Position numbers and translations under genes: made by a program
Shown: piece after piece, positions 25,239 to 34,873 of the stretch
Numbering within the stretch: the stretch's first letter is position 1
How the letters are laid out: each line of letters starts with the position of its first letter
DNA from: Komagataeibacter sp. FNDCR2
Lineage (GTDB): Bacteria > Pseudomonadota > Alphaproteobacteria > Acetobacterales > Acetobacteraceae
Reading direction: 5' to 3'
Length of the DNA: 64,000 bases
Assembly (NCBI RefSeq): GCF_021295395.1
Contig: NZ_JAIWOU010000001.1
Location: 2,927,001 to 2,991,000 of the forward strand
The notes under the pieces: model-generated
Seen by the model: only the letters and a program-made list of their open reading frames with translations
What the model was told of the DNA's origin: nothing
Database searches by the model: none

Positions 25239-26708
25239 ATGTTTGTCGGAATCGATCTGGGCACTTCGGCCCTGAAAGCCGTTCTGGTGGATGACAGCCA
25301 GCAGGTTGTCGGTAGCCACGCCTATCCATTACGTGTCAGTTCCCCGCATCCCGGCTGGAACGAGCAGGCGCCGCAGGACTGGTGGACCGGCCTGCTGGCC
25401 GCGATGGACGCCCTTGCCCATGCCCACCCGCGTGAAATGGCGGCGGTCAGGGGCATCGGCCTGTCCGGTCAGCAGCATGGCGCGGTCCTGCTGGGGCGGA
25501 ATGGGGATGTGCTGCGTCCCTGCATCCTGTGGAACGACGTGCGCGCCGCCGCGCAGTGCCATGTGTTTGAACACAGGTTTCCCCAAAGCAGGCAGGTCTG
25601 TGGCAACATGGCCATGCCGGGTTTCACCGCCCCCAAGCTGATATGGGTGGCGCAGAACGAGCCGGATGTTTTCCGCGCCACCCACCATGTTCTCCTGCCC
25701 AAGGCGTGGCTGCGCTACCGTATGACGGGCGAAATGATCGAGGACATGTCCGACGCCTCCGGCTCCCTGTGGCTTGATGTGGGGGGACGGCAGTGGTCGG
25801 ATGCGGCGCTGGCGGCAACGGAACTTACCCGTGACGCCATGCCCGCGCTGGTGGAGGGGACGGCGCGCGCGGGCACGCTCCATACCGCCCTGGCCGGGCG
25901 GTGGGGCATGGCGGCGCGTCCGGTCCTGGCGGGAAGTGCCGGGGATAACGCCGCCGGTGCGGTGGGGCTGGGTGCGGTCGGGGCCGGGTCGTCCTTCCTT
26001 TCGCTGGGAACTTCGGGGGTACTGTGGGTGACGACGGATCGCTTCCGCCCGCATCCGCAGGGGGGCATCCACGCATTCTGTCACGCCGTGCCCGGAATGT
26101 GGCATCAGATGGGGGTAACGCTTTCCGCTGCCTCCGCCCTCGCATGGTGGGCGCGGACGACCGGCATGAGCGAGCAGGCGCTGCTGGCGGAACTGCCGGA
26201 ACGGATTGCACGGCCTTCGCCTGTCATTTTCCTGCCCTACCTTTCGGGTGAGCGCACACCGCATAATGACGGCACGATCCGTGGGGTTTTTGCCGGCCTG
26301 TCGCATGGCGCCACCCGTGCCGACATGACGCAGGCGGTGCTGGAAGGGGTCGCGTTCTCGTTCCGGGACATTGTGGATGTGCTGGCCGAGGCAGGCTCCA
26401 TCCTGACCGGGGCGGATGTAATCGGCGGCGGTTCCAACAGTCGTGTCTGGGTGTCCATTCTGGCCAGTGTCACGGGGCTGTCGCTGCACCGGCTGGCCCA
26501 TGGGGAGCAGGGCGGGGCGTTTGGCGCGGCCCGCCTTGCGCGCATCGCCGTAACGGGGGAGACGGTGGAGAGCGTCTGCCAGCCGCAGCGGCGCGAGGAA
26601 ACACTGGATCCCGACCCGGAGCTTGGCGCGGCCTATGCCGCCACGCTGGCGCGTTACCGTGCGCTCTACCCCGCCATTCGGGGCGCGATGGAGACCTGTC
26701 CGGCCTGA
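25239..26708 (+). CDS. xylB: Xylulokinase
   Basis: 489 residues. M-F-V-G-I-D-L-G-T-S-A-L-K-A-V is the FGGY phosphate loop, and G-L-S-G-Q-Q-H-G-A-V near residue 74-83 is the xylulokinase signature in which the Gln-Gln-His region contacts the sugar. I-L-W-N-D-V-R and a late G-G-G-S-N-S-R motif complete the fold. It phosphorylates D-xylulose to D-xylulose 5-phosphate for the pentose phosphate pathway. ATG 25239 has a GGGAA 7 bp upstream; an in-frame ATG at 25227 is also possible. A sugar symporter lies two genes downstream. Confidence 0.88.
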   Translation: MFVGIDLGTSALKAVLVDDSQQVVGSHAYPLRVSSPHPGWNEQAPQDWWTGLLAAMDALAHAHPREMAAVRGIGLSGQQHGAVLLGRNGDVLRPCILWNDVRAAAQCHVFEHRFPQSRQVCGNMAMPGFTAPKLIWVAQNEPDVFRATHHVLLPKAWLRYRMTGEMIEDMSDASGSLWLDVGGRQWSDAALAATELTRDAMPALVEGTARAGTLHTALAGRWGMAARPVLAGSAGDNAAGAVGLGAVGAGSSFLSLGTSGVLWVTTDRFRPHPQGGIHAFCHAVPGMWHQMGVTLSAASALAWWARTTGMSEQALLAELPERIARPSPVIFLPYLSGERTPHNDGTIRGVFAGLSHGATRADMTQAVLEGVAFSFRDIVDVLAEAGSILTGADVIGGGSNSRVWVSILASVTGLSLHRLAHGEQGGAFGAARLARIAVTGETVESVCQPQRREETLDPDPELGAAYAATLARYRALYPAIRGAMETCPA

Positions 26709-26807
26709 GTCCCTGCCGCAGTCCCTGCCGCGCATGAAAAAACTGGTGGCCAGTTTCGTACCATCGGGTCACAAATCAGGCAGGAACAGGAAAATGGATG
26801 GACAGTT

Positions 26808-27938
26808 ATGAAAAAAGGCTTGTTGCACACGATCTTCCATCACCGCGTCTGGGGCGCCGCCGCACTGGCGGTGCTGGCGTGCGCGAACGCATTCGCGGCG
26901 GATAGTGTGGACCACGGGGCCGCGCCGAGCGGCAACATCGCGGTCATGGCCCGCTTTTCGGACATGCAGCCATCGGGTATCGCAGTCCTGCATGACGGGC
27001 GGATCATCCTCTCCTTTCCCCGCAGCGCCGCCGACCACAAGGGACCGCGCGTGGCCCTGCTGCATGAGGGCAGGGCCCTGCCTTTTCCCGATGCGGCGAC
27101 ACAGGCGCGGTTCATCTCCCCCCTTGGCATGACAGTGGATGCGACAGGCCGGTTATGGATTATTGATGAAGGAACCGTCGCGGGGCAGAAGGAGCCGCCC
27201 ACCCCCGCCCTGATCGGGCTGGACGGGCATACCGGCCATATTGTGGCGACCATTCCACTGGGCAGCGGCGCCACGCGCCCGGACAGCCATGTCAATGACG
27301 TGCGCGTGGACATGACACATGGCGCGCAGGGTACGGCATATGTGAGCGATACGTCGCTTATGGACCATCCGGCCATTATTGTTGTTGATATTGCAACGGG
27401 TTACGCGCGCCGTGTGCTGGAAAACGTCCCCTCGACCCGTGCCGAGCCGGGTTTTGCCATGGAACTTGACGGGCAGATGCTGCGCTATGACATGGCGCAC
27501 CCGGTCATGGGGCAGGGGGGAATAGATGGCGTGACGCTGAGTACGGATTCGGACAGGCTCTACTGGCAGCCCCTTTCGGGCCGCCGGTTGTACAGCGCGC
27601 CAACCGCCATGCTGGCCGATGCGGCCGTGTCCCCCACGCAACTGGAACAGTCCGTGCGTGACGAGGGGGAAGACGCGGTCGTGGACGGCATGGCGACCGG
27701 GCCGGACAACACCCTGTACCTGACCGATATTGAACGCCATGCCGTGTTGCGCCGTACGGCGGATGGGCACCTGTCCGTCGTGGCGCATGACCCCCGCCTG
27801 ATCGCCCCCGACGGCCTTGCCCTGAAAGATGACGCCCTGTGGCTGACCGTGGGGCAGTGGGGGCGTCTGCCCGTGTTCCATAACGGGCGCGACCTGCAGG
27901 AACGGCCATGGCTGGTGGTGCGCATCCCCCTGAAATAA
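26808..27938 (+). CDS. Major royal jelly/Yellow-family exported beta-propeller protein
   Basis: 376 residues. A signal peptide ends at A-N-A-F-A-A near residue 30. The mature protein has repeated propeller-like segments, for example P-S-G-I-A-V-L-H-D-G-R-I-I, L-G-M-T-V-D-A-T-G-R-L-W-I-I-D and Y-V-S-D-T-S-L-M-D-H-P-A-I-I-V-V-D. These match bacterial MRJP/Yellow proteins, which resemble SMP-30/gluconolactonase propellers. It could act on a lactone or sugar acid in the periplasm; this is inference from its place between xylulokinase and a sugar symporter. The family has no settled bacterial function. Confidence 0.75.
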   Translation: MKKGLLHTIFHHRVWGAAALAVLACANAFAADSVDHGAAPSGNIAVMARFSDMQPSGIAVLHDGRIILSFPRSAADHKGPRVALLHEGRALPFPDAATQARFISPLGMTVDATGRLWIIDEGTVAGQKEPPTPALIGLDGHTGHIVATIPLGSGATRPDSHVNDVRVDMTHGAQGTAYVSDTSLMDHPAIIVVDIATGYARRVLENVPSTRAEPGFAMELDGQMLRYDMAHPVMGQGGIDGVTLSTDSDRLYWQPLSGRRLYSAPTAMLADAAVSPTQLEQSVRDEGEDAVVDGMATGPDNTLYLTDIERHAVLRRTADGHLSVVAHDPRLIAPDGLALKDDALWLTVGQWGRLPVFHNGRDLQERPWLVVRIPLK

Positions 27939-27970
27939 GCCAGAGCGGCAAGCTGAAAGAATGCAGAGAA

Positions 27971-29338
27971 ATGGCGCATGACAGGCAGACGGCTTCGGGT
28001 TCCGGCATTGTAAACCTGATCGCGGCGGTCGCCGCGACGGGCGGCCTGCTGTTCGGGTATGATACCGGGATCATATCCGCCGCCCTGTTGCAGATCACGC
28101 GCGATTTCGCACTGGAGACGCTGGGCCAGCAGATCGTGACATCGGCCATCGTGGCCGGTGCGCTGGGGGGCTGTCTTGTGGCGGCCCCCCTGTCGGACAG
28201 GCTGGGGCGGCGGTACATGATCATGTTCGCGGCCCTGGTCTTCATTATCGGCACGCTGGTCGCCTCCCTTTCCCCATCGGTGGAGCTGCTGGTCTTCGCG
28301 CGGTTCATCCTTGGGCTGGCTGTGGGGATGTGTTCACAGATCGTGCCTGTCTATATCGCGGAAATCGCCCCGCGTGAGACACGCGGGCAGATGGTCGTGC
28401 TGTTCCAGCTTGCGGTGGTGTTTGGCATTCTGGTCTCCTTCATTGCGGGGTACCTGTGCCGCAACCAGACCTGGCGGCTCATGTTCGGCCTGGGGGTGGT
28501 GCCGGCGGTCATCCTGTTCGTCGGCATGTCGCTGCTGCCACGCAGCCCGCGCTGGCTGGCCATGAAGGGCAATCTGGAAGGGGCGTTTGAAGTGCTGCGT
28601 CGCCTGCGGCGCGACCCGGCGGCGGCGCGCACGGAACTCGACACCATCATCGCCATGCATGATGAGCAGGCCCCATGGTCCGCGCTGTTGCAGCCATGGG
28701 TGCGCCCGGCTGTCGTGGCGTCGGTGGGGGTGGCGCTGTTCTGCCAGATTACCGGCATCAACGCCGTACTGTATTATGCGCCAACCATTTTCGCCGGGGT
28801 GGGATTTGGCCAGAACTCGGCATTGCTGACATCCATCGCCATTGGTGTGGCGATGGTCCTGTCCACCGCGTTCGGGAGCTGGGCGGTGGATGCATGGGGG
28901 CGGCGCAGTCTGCTGCTGCGGCTGATCCCCGGAGCCGTCATCTCGCTTATGGTGCTGGGCCTGATGTTCGCCATCGGCTCGACCAGCGGGCTCGATACAT
29001 GGATCACGGCGATAGCGGTCGTGTGCTACGCGGTCTTTAACGTGGGGAGCCTGTCGGTGGCGGTCTGGCTGGTGGGGGCCGAGGTTTATCCGCTGTCGTG
29101 CCGTAGCAAGGGCATGAGCCTTGTGGCCGCGACGCACTGGTCGGCGGACCTGCTGATTTCACTTACGACCCTGTCTCTGGTGCAGGCGCTGGGGGCGGCG
29201 GGAACGTTCTGGATGTACGCCGCCATCAATCTTGTCGCTCTGGTGTTTGTATGGCGATACGTGCCCGAAACGCGCGGTCACTCGCTGGAGAAAATCGAGG
29301 CGAGCCTGAAGGCCGGTACATTCTATGAAATGACCTGA
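27971..29338 (+). CDS. Sugar:H+ symporter of the MFS sugar-porter family
   Basis: 455 residues with 12 predicted helices. Family signatures are present: G-G-L-L-F-G-Y-D-T-G-I-I-S-A in helix 1, D-R-L-G-R-R between helices 2 and 3, P-V-Y-I-A-E-I-A-P after helix 4 and Q-I-T-G-I-N-A-V-L-Y-Y in helix 7, ending with P-E-T-R-G. This is the XylE/GalP/AraE type. Substrate is likely a pentose or hexose; D-xylose is attractive because of the neighbouring xylulokinase. ATG 27971 was chosen to give the usual short cytoplasmic start. Confidence 0.9.
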   Translation: MAHDRQTASGSGIVNLIAAVAATGGLLFGYDTGIISAALLQITRDFALETLGQQIVTSAIVAGALGGCLVAAPLSDRLGRRYMIMFAALVFIIGTLVASLSPSVELLVFARFILGLAVGMCSQIVPVYIAEIAPRETRGQMVVLFQLAVVFGILVSFIAGYLCRNQTWRLMFGLGVVPAVILFVGMSLLPRSPRWLAMKGNLEGAFEVLRRLRRDPAAARTELDTIIAMHDEQAPWSALLQPWVRPAVVASVGVALFCQITGINAVLYYAPTIFAGVGFGQNSALLTSIAIGVAMVLSTAFGSWAVDAWGRRSLLLRLIPGAVISLMVLGLMFAIGSTSGLDTWITAIAVVCYAVFNVGSLSVAVWLVGAEVYPLSCRSKGMSLVAATHWSADLLISLTTLSLVQALGAAGTFWMYAAINLVALVFVWRYVPETRGHSLEKIEASLKAGTFYEMT

Positions 29339-29923
29339 CCCCGTATGCGGGCATGGCCCTGTTTTTTTATGGTGTAGTGTTCCCGCCCCGATAAGGCTGA
29401 AGGACGCGGAGGGGGATGGTGTTCCTCTTCCCCCTATGGCGCGCCCGCATGCGCTGCGCCATCGTGCCCTGTGATGTGGGCGGGTGGATATGTACCCGCC
29501 CGGTTCCCTGTATTCATCCCTGCCGACATCCTGAAAAAAACGGGTCCGGTTCCCCTGTCCGGTCGCGGGTGGGGTTGGGGTAAGATGTTACGATTTCAGA
29601 ACTGTTTTCGCGCCTGATCCCCTGTGATCGTGTGGGGCGTTATACCTTATTCTGCTTTTCATATACCTTTTTGTGCGTATTTGTTGCGGGTTAGCAACTT
29701 CCTGCTATATCGTGAAAATGGCTAAAAACTGCTGAACACAAGGGTCATGAAGCCGGGAAACCACACGGGAGAAATTTTACTAAAATTGTTAGTGTTTTCA
29801 TATAAGTCTCAATATGTGTGATTTATAAGAAAATTACGGAATGATTTGTGTATATTTTTCTTATAACATGCAACCTGCGTTATCGAGCCGCCCGTAATCC
29901 ACGAGAAGCATGAGGGAGAAGAA
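29339..29923. other. 585-bp intergenic region with hairpins and an AT-rich promoter zone
   Basis: Two hairpins lie downstream of the symporter: AGGGGGA/TCCCCCT (29410-29416 and 29429-29435) and GGGCGGGT/ACCCGCCC (29478-29485 and 29494-29501). From about 29590 the sequence becomes AT-rich with runs of T, probably the promoter zone for the LysR-type gene. No coding frame is supported. Confidence 0.5.
29478..29501 (+). terminator. Perfect 8-bp hairpin downstream of the symporter
   Basis: GGGCGGGT and ACCCGCCC flank an 8-nt loop about 140 bp after the stop. No T-tract follows. It may end the xylulokinase-symporter transcript. Confidence 0.35.
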
Positions 29924-31219
29924 ATGGAACTGTCCGCGTTAATCTATTTCGTCTCGCTGGTTGACCATAAATCAACCCATGATGCCGCATCCGTCCTGAA
30001 TGTCAGCCAGTCCACCATCAGCCACGCCGTGTCCGCGCTGGAACACGCCATGGCGGCCCCGCTTATTACGCGCGGCGTGCGCCGCCGGAACCATACCGGC
30101 ATTACCACCGCCTATGGGCAGAACCTCTATCGGTCTTCCGTCATGCTGCTGCACTGGTGCGCCGATCTGCTTTCAGGCAAAACAGTGCGCACGCCCCGGC
30201 TGGCGCTGGATCTTTATTCCGGCCGGCGCGTCACGCTTCCCGGCCTGTCGGATGAGAGCCTGCAACGCATCATGCGCTCCAACCTGAGCCTGCGCATGAT
30301 CGGTCACTTCCTGACCGTGTGCGACGTGGGCAGCATTGCGGGGGCCGCGCGCAGGTTATTGCTGACCCAGCCCACGGTTACGCGGCAGCTTCATAAACTG
30401 GAAAGCATTGTCGGGTCATCCTTGCTGGTCCGCTCCACCTGCGGGGTGCAGCCCACCGCGTCCGCGCGGCTGCTCATTCAGGGGTGCCAGTCCATAGACA
30501 GGATGTACCGCCGGATCATGAAGGATGAAAACATCAGCTATTTCCTTCAGACCCGGGCGCTGCACCTGGCGGCGATGATGCCATCGAGCCCGGACAGTTC
30601 GCTGACCATCCTTCTGGCCACGCTGGTGCGTTACTGGCGCGAAAAGCGCTTTACGCCCCCCCTGTCCATTTCCACCACCGCGGCCCCCACCATCATCGCC
30701 GGTCTGGTCAATGCGGATTATGATGTGGGACTGTGCGACCTGGTTGACCTGCCATCGCATTTCCAGTCCGTCGATGTCGAAACGCAGAACCTGTTTCTCG
30801 TGCTGCCCATGAACAGTACGGAATCAGCCGCCATGTCGCTGCCCACCATCATGGGTGGCCATGTCCTCGCCGTGCCGGGGTTCGGCACCGGCCTGCGCCG
30901 CCTGACCGATATGTTTCTTGAAAACGAGGGGATCACACCGGCAGGCATCGTTGAAACGCAGTCCCTGTCGCTTCTGCTGCGGCTTGTCATCGATGGTACC
31001 TGCTGCGCGCTGCTTCCGGCGGGATCGTTCCATGCGGCCAATGTGCGCGCCATTCCCCTGCCACGGCGCTACCGCATGACAACCCGGCTGGTCTGGAAAG
31101 CCAGCCATGCCGATATGGCGAGCATCGACCGGCTCAGGCGCAGCATCATGGAAATACAGTCGCAGCGCCCCCGCGCGGTCACCACCCGGTCGCGCCCGGC
31201 GCACGCGAATGCGGCATGA
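29924..31219 (+). CDS. LysR-type regulator with two HTH domains
   Basis: 431 residues, about 120 more than a normal LysR protein. The first HTH spans residues 2-60 (A-A-S-V-L-N-V-S-Q-S-T-I-S-H-A-V-S-A-L-E). A second LysR-type HTH spans about 121-181 (A-A-R-R-L-L-L-T-Q-P-T-V-T-R-Q-L-H-K-L-E). The effector domain follows at about 210-410. The gene is first in the ergothioneine-type locus and its stop overlaps the MFS start (ATGA at 31216-31219). It is therefore both the likely regulator and a member of the operon. Unlike most LysR regulators it is not divergent from its targets. Confidence 0.85.
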   Translation: MELSALIYFVSLVDHKSTHDAASVLNVSQSTISHAVSALEHAMAAPLITRGVRRRNHTGITTAYGQNLYRSSVMLLHWCADLLSGKTVRTPRLALDLYSGRRVTLPGLSDESLQRIMRSNLSLRMIGHFLTVCDVGSIAGAARRLLLTQPTVTRQLHKLESIVGSSLLVRSTCGVQPTASARLLIQGCQSIDRMYRRIMKDENISYFLQTRALHLAAMMPSSPDSSLTILLATLVRYWREKRFTPPLSISTTAAPTIIAGLVNADYDVGLCDLVDLPSHFQSVDVETQNLFLVLPMNSTESAAMSLPTIMGGHVLAVPGFGTGLRRLTDMFLENEGITPAGIVETQSLSLLLRLVIDGTCCALLPAGSFHAANVRAIPLPRRYRMTTRLVWKASHADMASIDRLRRSIMEIQSQRPRAVTTRSRPAHANAA

Positions 31220-32442
31220 ACAGCCTGACCTCCATCTACCGCGTCACCAGTCCGTGGCGGCGTCGCGGGGTTGTGGCGCTGCTGGTCCTGGCGGGCGGCA
31301 TAAGCTATATCGACCGCTCCGCGCTATCGGTCGGCAACATGGCGATTGTGGCCGACATGCACTTTTCCGATACGCAGATGGGGTGGATGCTTTCGGCGTT
31401 CGCATGGTCCTATCTGGTGTTCCAGGTTCCGGCGGGTCTCCTGTCCGACCGCTGGGGCGGGCGCGTCGTGCTGGGGGTCAGCCTGGTCATCTGGTCGCTG
31501 GCCCAGATCGCTTTTGGCCTGGTTTCGGGCGTGTGGGCTTTCTTTGCATGCCGCGCGCTGCTGGGCGCGGGGGAAGCGCCGCTTTTCCTTGCCGGGACAG
31601 GGGTGATCACGCGCTGGTTCCGGCCGGAGGAACGCGGCGGCCCCATCGGGCTGTTCAATGCGTCCTCCACCCTGGGGCCTGCCATTGCCCCGCCGCTGCT
31701 GCTGGCCATCATGAGTGTGTGGGGCTGGCGGGACATGTTCATCACCGTGGGCTGCGCCAGCCTGCTGCTGGCATTCGTCTGGCTGGCGGTGTATCGCGAT
31801 CCGGAGCAGGTGGTGGTGCGCGCCACGCGGCGGCCCCCTACGCGCACCCATCTGGCCTACCTGCTGAAACAGCGTTCGACATGGGTGCTGGCCACGGGTT
31901 TCGTCGGGGTCATCTATATTACCTGGCTATATGGCGCGTGGCTGCCGGCATACCTGCAGAAGGTCCATCATCTGACGTTGCGGCAGGCGGCGCTGTTATC
32001 CGCGTTGCCGCAACTGTTCGGTTTCCTTGGCAGCGTGCTGGGTGGTTTCCTGACCGACTGGCTGGGCCGCCGGGGTGCATCACCCGTCATCGCCTGCCGC
32101 ACGCCCCTTGTCTGGGGGCTGGTCTGCGCTTCCGTCGCGACCGTAATGGCCGCGGTCATCCCATCCCTGGGCCTGTCCGTCGCCCTGATCTGCGTAGCGC
32201 TGTTTTCCGGCGGGATCGCCATGACCAGCGGCTGGGCGCTCGGGGCGGTCATCGTGACTGAAGACCGCGTGGCGACCATGGAATCAATTCAGAATACAGG
32301 GGGCTCCCTTGGGGGCGCGCTTGCGCCCGCCCTGACCGGGATGATCGCCGATCACTTCGGCTCGTTTGTCCCGTCCCTTCTTGTTGCTGGCGCCATCGGC
32401 TTTCTGTGCGCCGGAATTTATCGGTACGGCCTGAACGAATAG
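31216..32442 (+). CDS. MFS transporter, anion:cation symporter (ACS) type
   Basis: 408 residues with 12 helices. Y-I-D-R-S-A-L-S-V in helix 1, A-F-A-W-S-Y-L-V-F-Q-V-P-A-G-L-L-S-D-R-W-G-G-R and R-A-L-L-G-A-G-E-A-P are typical of the ACS family, which carries organic anions such as hexuronates, tartrate or allantoate. Here it is co-translated with the regulator by a 4-bp overlap. It may take up ergothioneine or an intermediate such as thiourocanate, or export a product. Substrate is inferred from context only. Confidence 0.85.
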   Translation: MNSLTSIYRVTSPWRRRGVVALLVLAGGISYIDRSALSVGNMAIVADMHFSDTQMGWMLSAFAWSYLVFQVPAGLLSDRWGGRVVLGVSLVIWSLAQIAFGLVSGVWAFFACRALLGAGEAPLFLAGTGVITRWFRPEERGGPIGLFNASSTLGPAIAPPLLLAIMSVWGWRDMFITVGCASLLLAFVWLAVYRDPEQVVVRATRRPPTRTHLAYLLKQRSTWVLATGFVGVIYITWLYGAWLPAYLQKVHHLTLRQAALLSALPQLFGFLGSVLGGFLTDWLGRRGASPVIACRTPLVWGLVCASVATVMAAVIPSLGLSVALICVALFSGGIAMTSGWALGAVIVTEDRVATMESIQNTGGSLGGALAPALTGMIADHFGSFVPSLLVAGAIGFLCAGIYRYGLNE

Positions 32443-32449
32443 TTCAGGC
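32429..32449 (+). terminator. Hairpin spanning the stop codon of the MFS gene
   Basis: GCCTGAAC (32429-32436) and GTTCAGGC (32442-32449) pair perfectly with a 5-nt loop, and the UAG stop lies in the hairpin. It may reduce read-through from regulator/MFS into the receptor gene or act as a stability element. Confidence 0.4.
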
Positions 32450-32511
32450 GCCCTTCGGAACATTCACGCCCATATCCACTCGGTCCGGGTGCAGGAAAAG
32501 GATATAAACCT

Positions 32512-34857
32512 ATGGACTTCCGGAAAAATCTGGCACGTTCGACACTTATGGCCACCGTAGCAGCATTCGCACCCTATCACGCATGGGCGGCCGATGCATC
32601 GCCACCAGAACATGCCACCCATTCCCCTGACACAACAAAGACGCATGCCACCCGGGCGCAGCGTGTTCTCAGGCATCAGGCAAGCGAGACCATTTCGGTT
32701 TTCGGCCATGGGTCAACCCGGCAGATGACAAGCGTGACCCGGACCATGATGGAACAGAGCGTGCCCGGCACCTCCCCCATGAAGGTGCTGAACCAGTTGC
32801 CGGGCATTGTGTACCAGTCGGCCGACCCGTTCGGGGCGTATGAGTATTCAAGCTCGCTGTACATGCGTGGCTTTTCACAGAACCAGATCGGTTTCACGCT
32901 CGATGATATTCCGTTGGGCGACCAGCAGTTCAACAACTATAACGGCCTGAGCATCACGCGCGCGATTACGACCGACAACGTGGGGGGCGCCGATGTGTCG
33001 CAGGGCGCGGGCGCGGTGGATGTGGCGTCCAACAGTAATCTTGGCGGCGCCATCCAGTTCCATTCCCTCGATCCCTCCCATACCCGTGGCGGCACGGTGG
33101 AGCAGACATTCGGCAGCAACCAGACATTCCGCACCTTCGCCCGTATCAACAGCGGCGATCTGAACAGCAGCGGCACGCGCTTTTACGCATCCTATGCCCG
33201 CACGGACATGAACCTGTGGAAGGGTGGGGGCTATGACTATTCCGATCAGGTCAATGCCAAGATTGTGCAGCCGCTGGCCAATGACTCATCCATCAAGGCG
33301 TTTTTTGACTGGAGTTCGACCCAGCAGTTCGATTACCAGGACATGACCCAGAACTACCTGAGCACGATCGGCCCCAAGCTCGCCAACTATTACCCGAACT
33401 ATACCGCGGCCTATCAGGCGGCGCAGGGGATCTATCCCGCGCAGTACCAGAAATCCAACGACCCGTATGACGCCGCCTATTACGCAGGCACCGCCAACCG
33501 CGTGGATTACTTTGGCGGTATCACGCTTGATGAAAACCTGTCATCGCACCTGAACTGGAAAACGACGGTTTATGGCCATGGGGACAGTGGCTACAGCACA
33601 TGGACCACGCCCTATATGCCTTCGCCCAACGGCGCGCCCCTGTCGCAGCGCGTGCAGGATCCGGGCATCCAGCGTGGTGGTTTCCTTTCCGCCGTGACCT
33701 ATGGCATCGCCCGGCACAAGATCAATGCCGGCGTCTGGTATGAATATGGCCGGTTTACCGAGGGGCGCTCCTTTGCCGAAGCGCCGCTTCTGGGGCAGGG
33801 AACGCTGGGCAACCCGACGGATGGGTACCCCTCCAACGTATTCGCCACGCCATGGCAGGAAATCTTCCATAGCAATACCTTTACATTCCACCTGCAGGAC
33901 ACGTTTCAGGTCATGAAAAACCTGAAGATCAACGCGGGTTTCAAATCCATGATCGTCTCGGCGGGCAATACCGTGCCGACCCAGAATGTCGCGGCGAACG
34001 GGGGGCTGATCGCGCAGGGCAACCTGACGGCGGCGGACGCCTTCCTGCCGCAGGTCTCCGCCGCATGGCGCTTCCTGCCGCATCATGAACTGTTCTTCGA
34101 TGTGTCGAAGAACATGCGCACCTACCCCGAAGATGGCTTCACCACCAACGTCTCCGCCACCCCATGGACGGAAACCCAGAGCGCGTTCCAGTCCACCAAG
34201 AACCAGCTACGCCCGGAAAAGGACTGGGTTTACGAACTGGGTTACCGCTACACCACACCCATGCTCAGCGGGCTGGTCTCGCTCTATCGCGTCAACTTCT
34301 CCAACCGCCTGCAGCTCATCACCTCCAATCACGGGATCAACCCGCAGACCGCGATCAGCAATGTCGGCGGTGTGACCACCAATGGCGCGGAAGCCAGCTT
34401 TACCGTGCGCCCGACAGATGGCCTGTCGATCTATAACTCCTTTTCCTACGCCCATTCCACCTATGACCAGAATGTCGTGACCACGAATGGTATCGAGCCC
34501 ACACGCGGCAAGCTCATACCGAACTATCCCACGTTCATGTACAAGGGCAGCATTTCCTATTCCTGGCATCACTTCAAGGCGAACCTGGATGGTAACTACA
34601 TATCCAGCCGCCAGTTGACCTATACGAACGATGCCCATGTGCCTGGCTACTTCCTGGCCAATTTCGGCATGCATTACAACTTCGGGGACTACAAGTTCCT
34701 CAAGGGCATCAACGCCAGCTTCAATGTCTATAACCTGTTCAACAAGACATATGTCGCAACGACCAATGAACTGGGGAATACATTCACGGCGGGCTACAAT
34801 TACTTCCTGATGGGCGCGCCACGGCAGTTCTTTGGTACGATCAGCACCAATTTCTGA
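32512..34857 (+). CDS. TonB-dependent outer-membrane receptor
   Basis: 781 residues. A signal peptide is cleaved after Y-H-A-W-A (about residue 26). A TonB-box-like E-T-I-S-V-F-G (about 59-65) leads into a plug domain with L-N-Q-L-P-G-I, R-G-F-S-Q-N-Q-I and G-A-V-D-V-A-S-N-S-N-L-G-G-A-I. The beta-barrel ends with a terminal Phe (T-I-S-T-N-F), as required for outer-membrane insertion. Position inside the ergothioneine-type locus suggests active uptake of that compound or a complex of it. A ferric-siderophore role is the general alternative for this family. Confidence 0.88.
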   Translation: MDFRKNLARSTLMATVAAFAPYHAWAADASPPEHATHSPDTTKTHATRAQRVLRHQASETISVFGHGSTRQMTSVTRTMMEQSVPGTSPMKVLNQLPGIVYQSADPFGAYEYSSSLYMRGFSQNQIGFTLDDIPLGDQQFNNYNGLSITRAITTDNVGGADVSQGAGAVDVASNSNLGGAIQFHSLDPSHTRGGTVEQTFGSNQTFRTFARINSGDLNSSGTRFYASYARTDMNLWKGGGYDYSDQVNAKIVQPLANDSSIKAFFDWSSTQQFDYQDMTQNYLSTIGPKLANYYPNYTAAYQAAQGIYPAQYQKSNDPYDAAYYAGTANRVDYFGGITLDENLSSHLNWKTTVYGHGDSGYSTWTTPYMPSPNGAPLSQRVQDPGIQRGGFLSAVTYGIARHKINAGVWYEYGRFTEGRSFAEAPLLGQGTLGNPTDGYPSNVFATPWQEIFHSNTFTFHLQDTFQVMKNLKINAGFKSMIVSAGNTVPTQNVAANGGLIAQGNLTAADAFLPQVSAAWRFLPHHELFFDVSKNMRTYPEDGFTTNVSATPWTETQSAFQSTKNQLRPEKDWVYELGYRYTTPMLSGLVSLYRVNFSNRLQLITSNHGINPQTAISNVGGVTTNGAEASFTVRPTDGLSIYNSFSYAHSTYDQNVVTTNGIEPTRGKLIPNYPTFMYKGSISYSWHHFKANLDGNYISSRQLTYTNDAHVPGYFLANFGMHYNFGDYKFLKGINASFNVYNLFNKTYVATTNELGNTFTAGYNYFLMGAPRQFFGTISTNF

Positions 34858-34873
34858 TCCATCCGGCCGCCTG

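Noticed and set aside
25329-26735. 468-codon open frame antisense to xylulokinase
   Set aside because: It has no recognisable domain and is rich in Arg, Gly and His, as expected for a shadow frame. The FGGY motifs lie on the plus strand.
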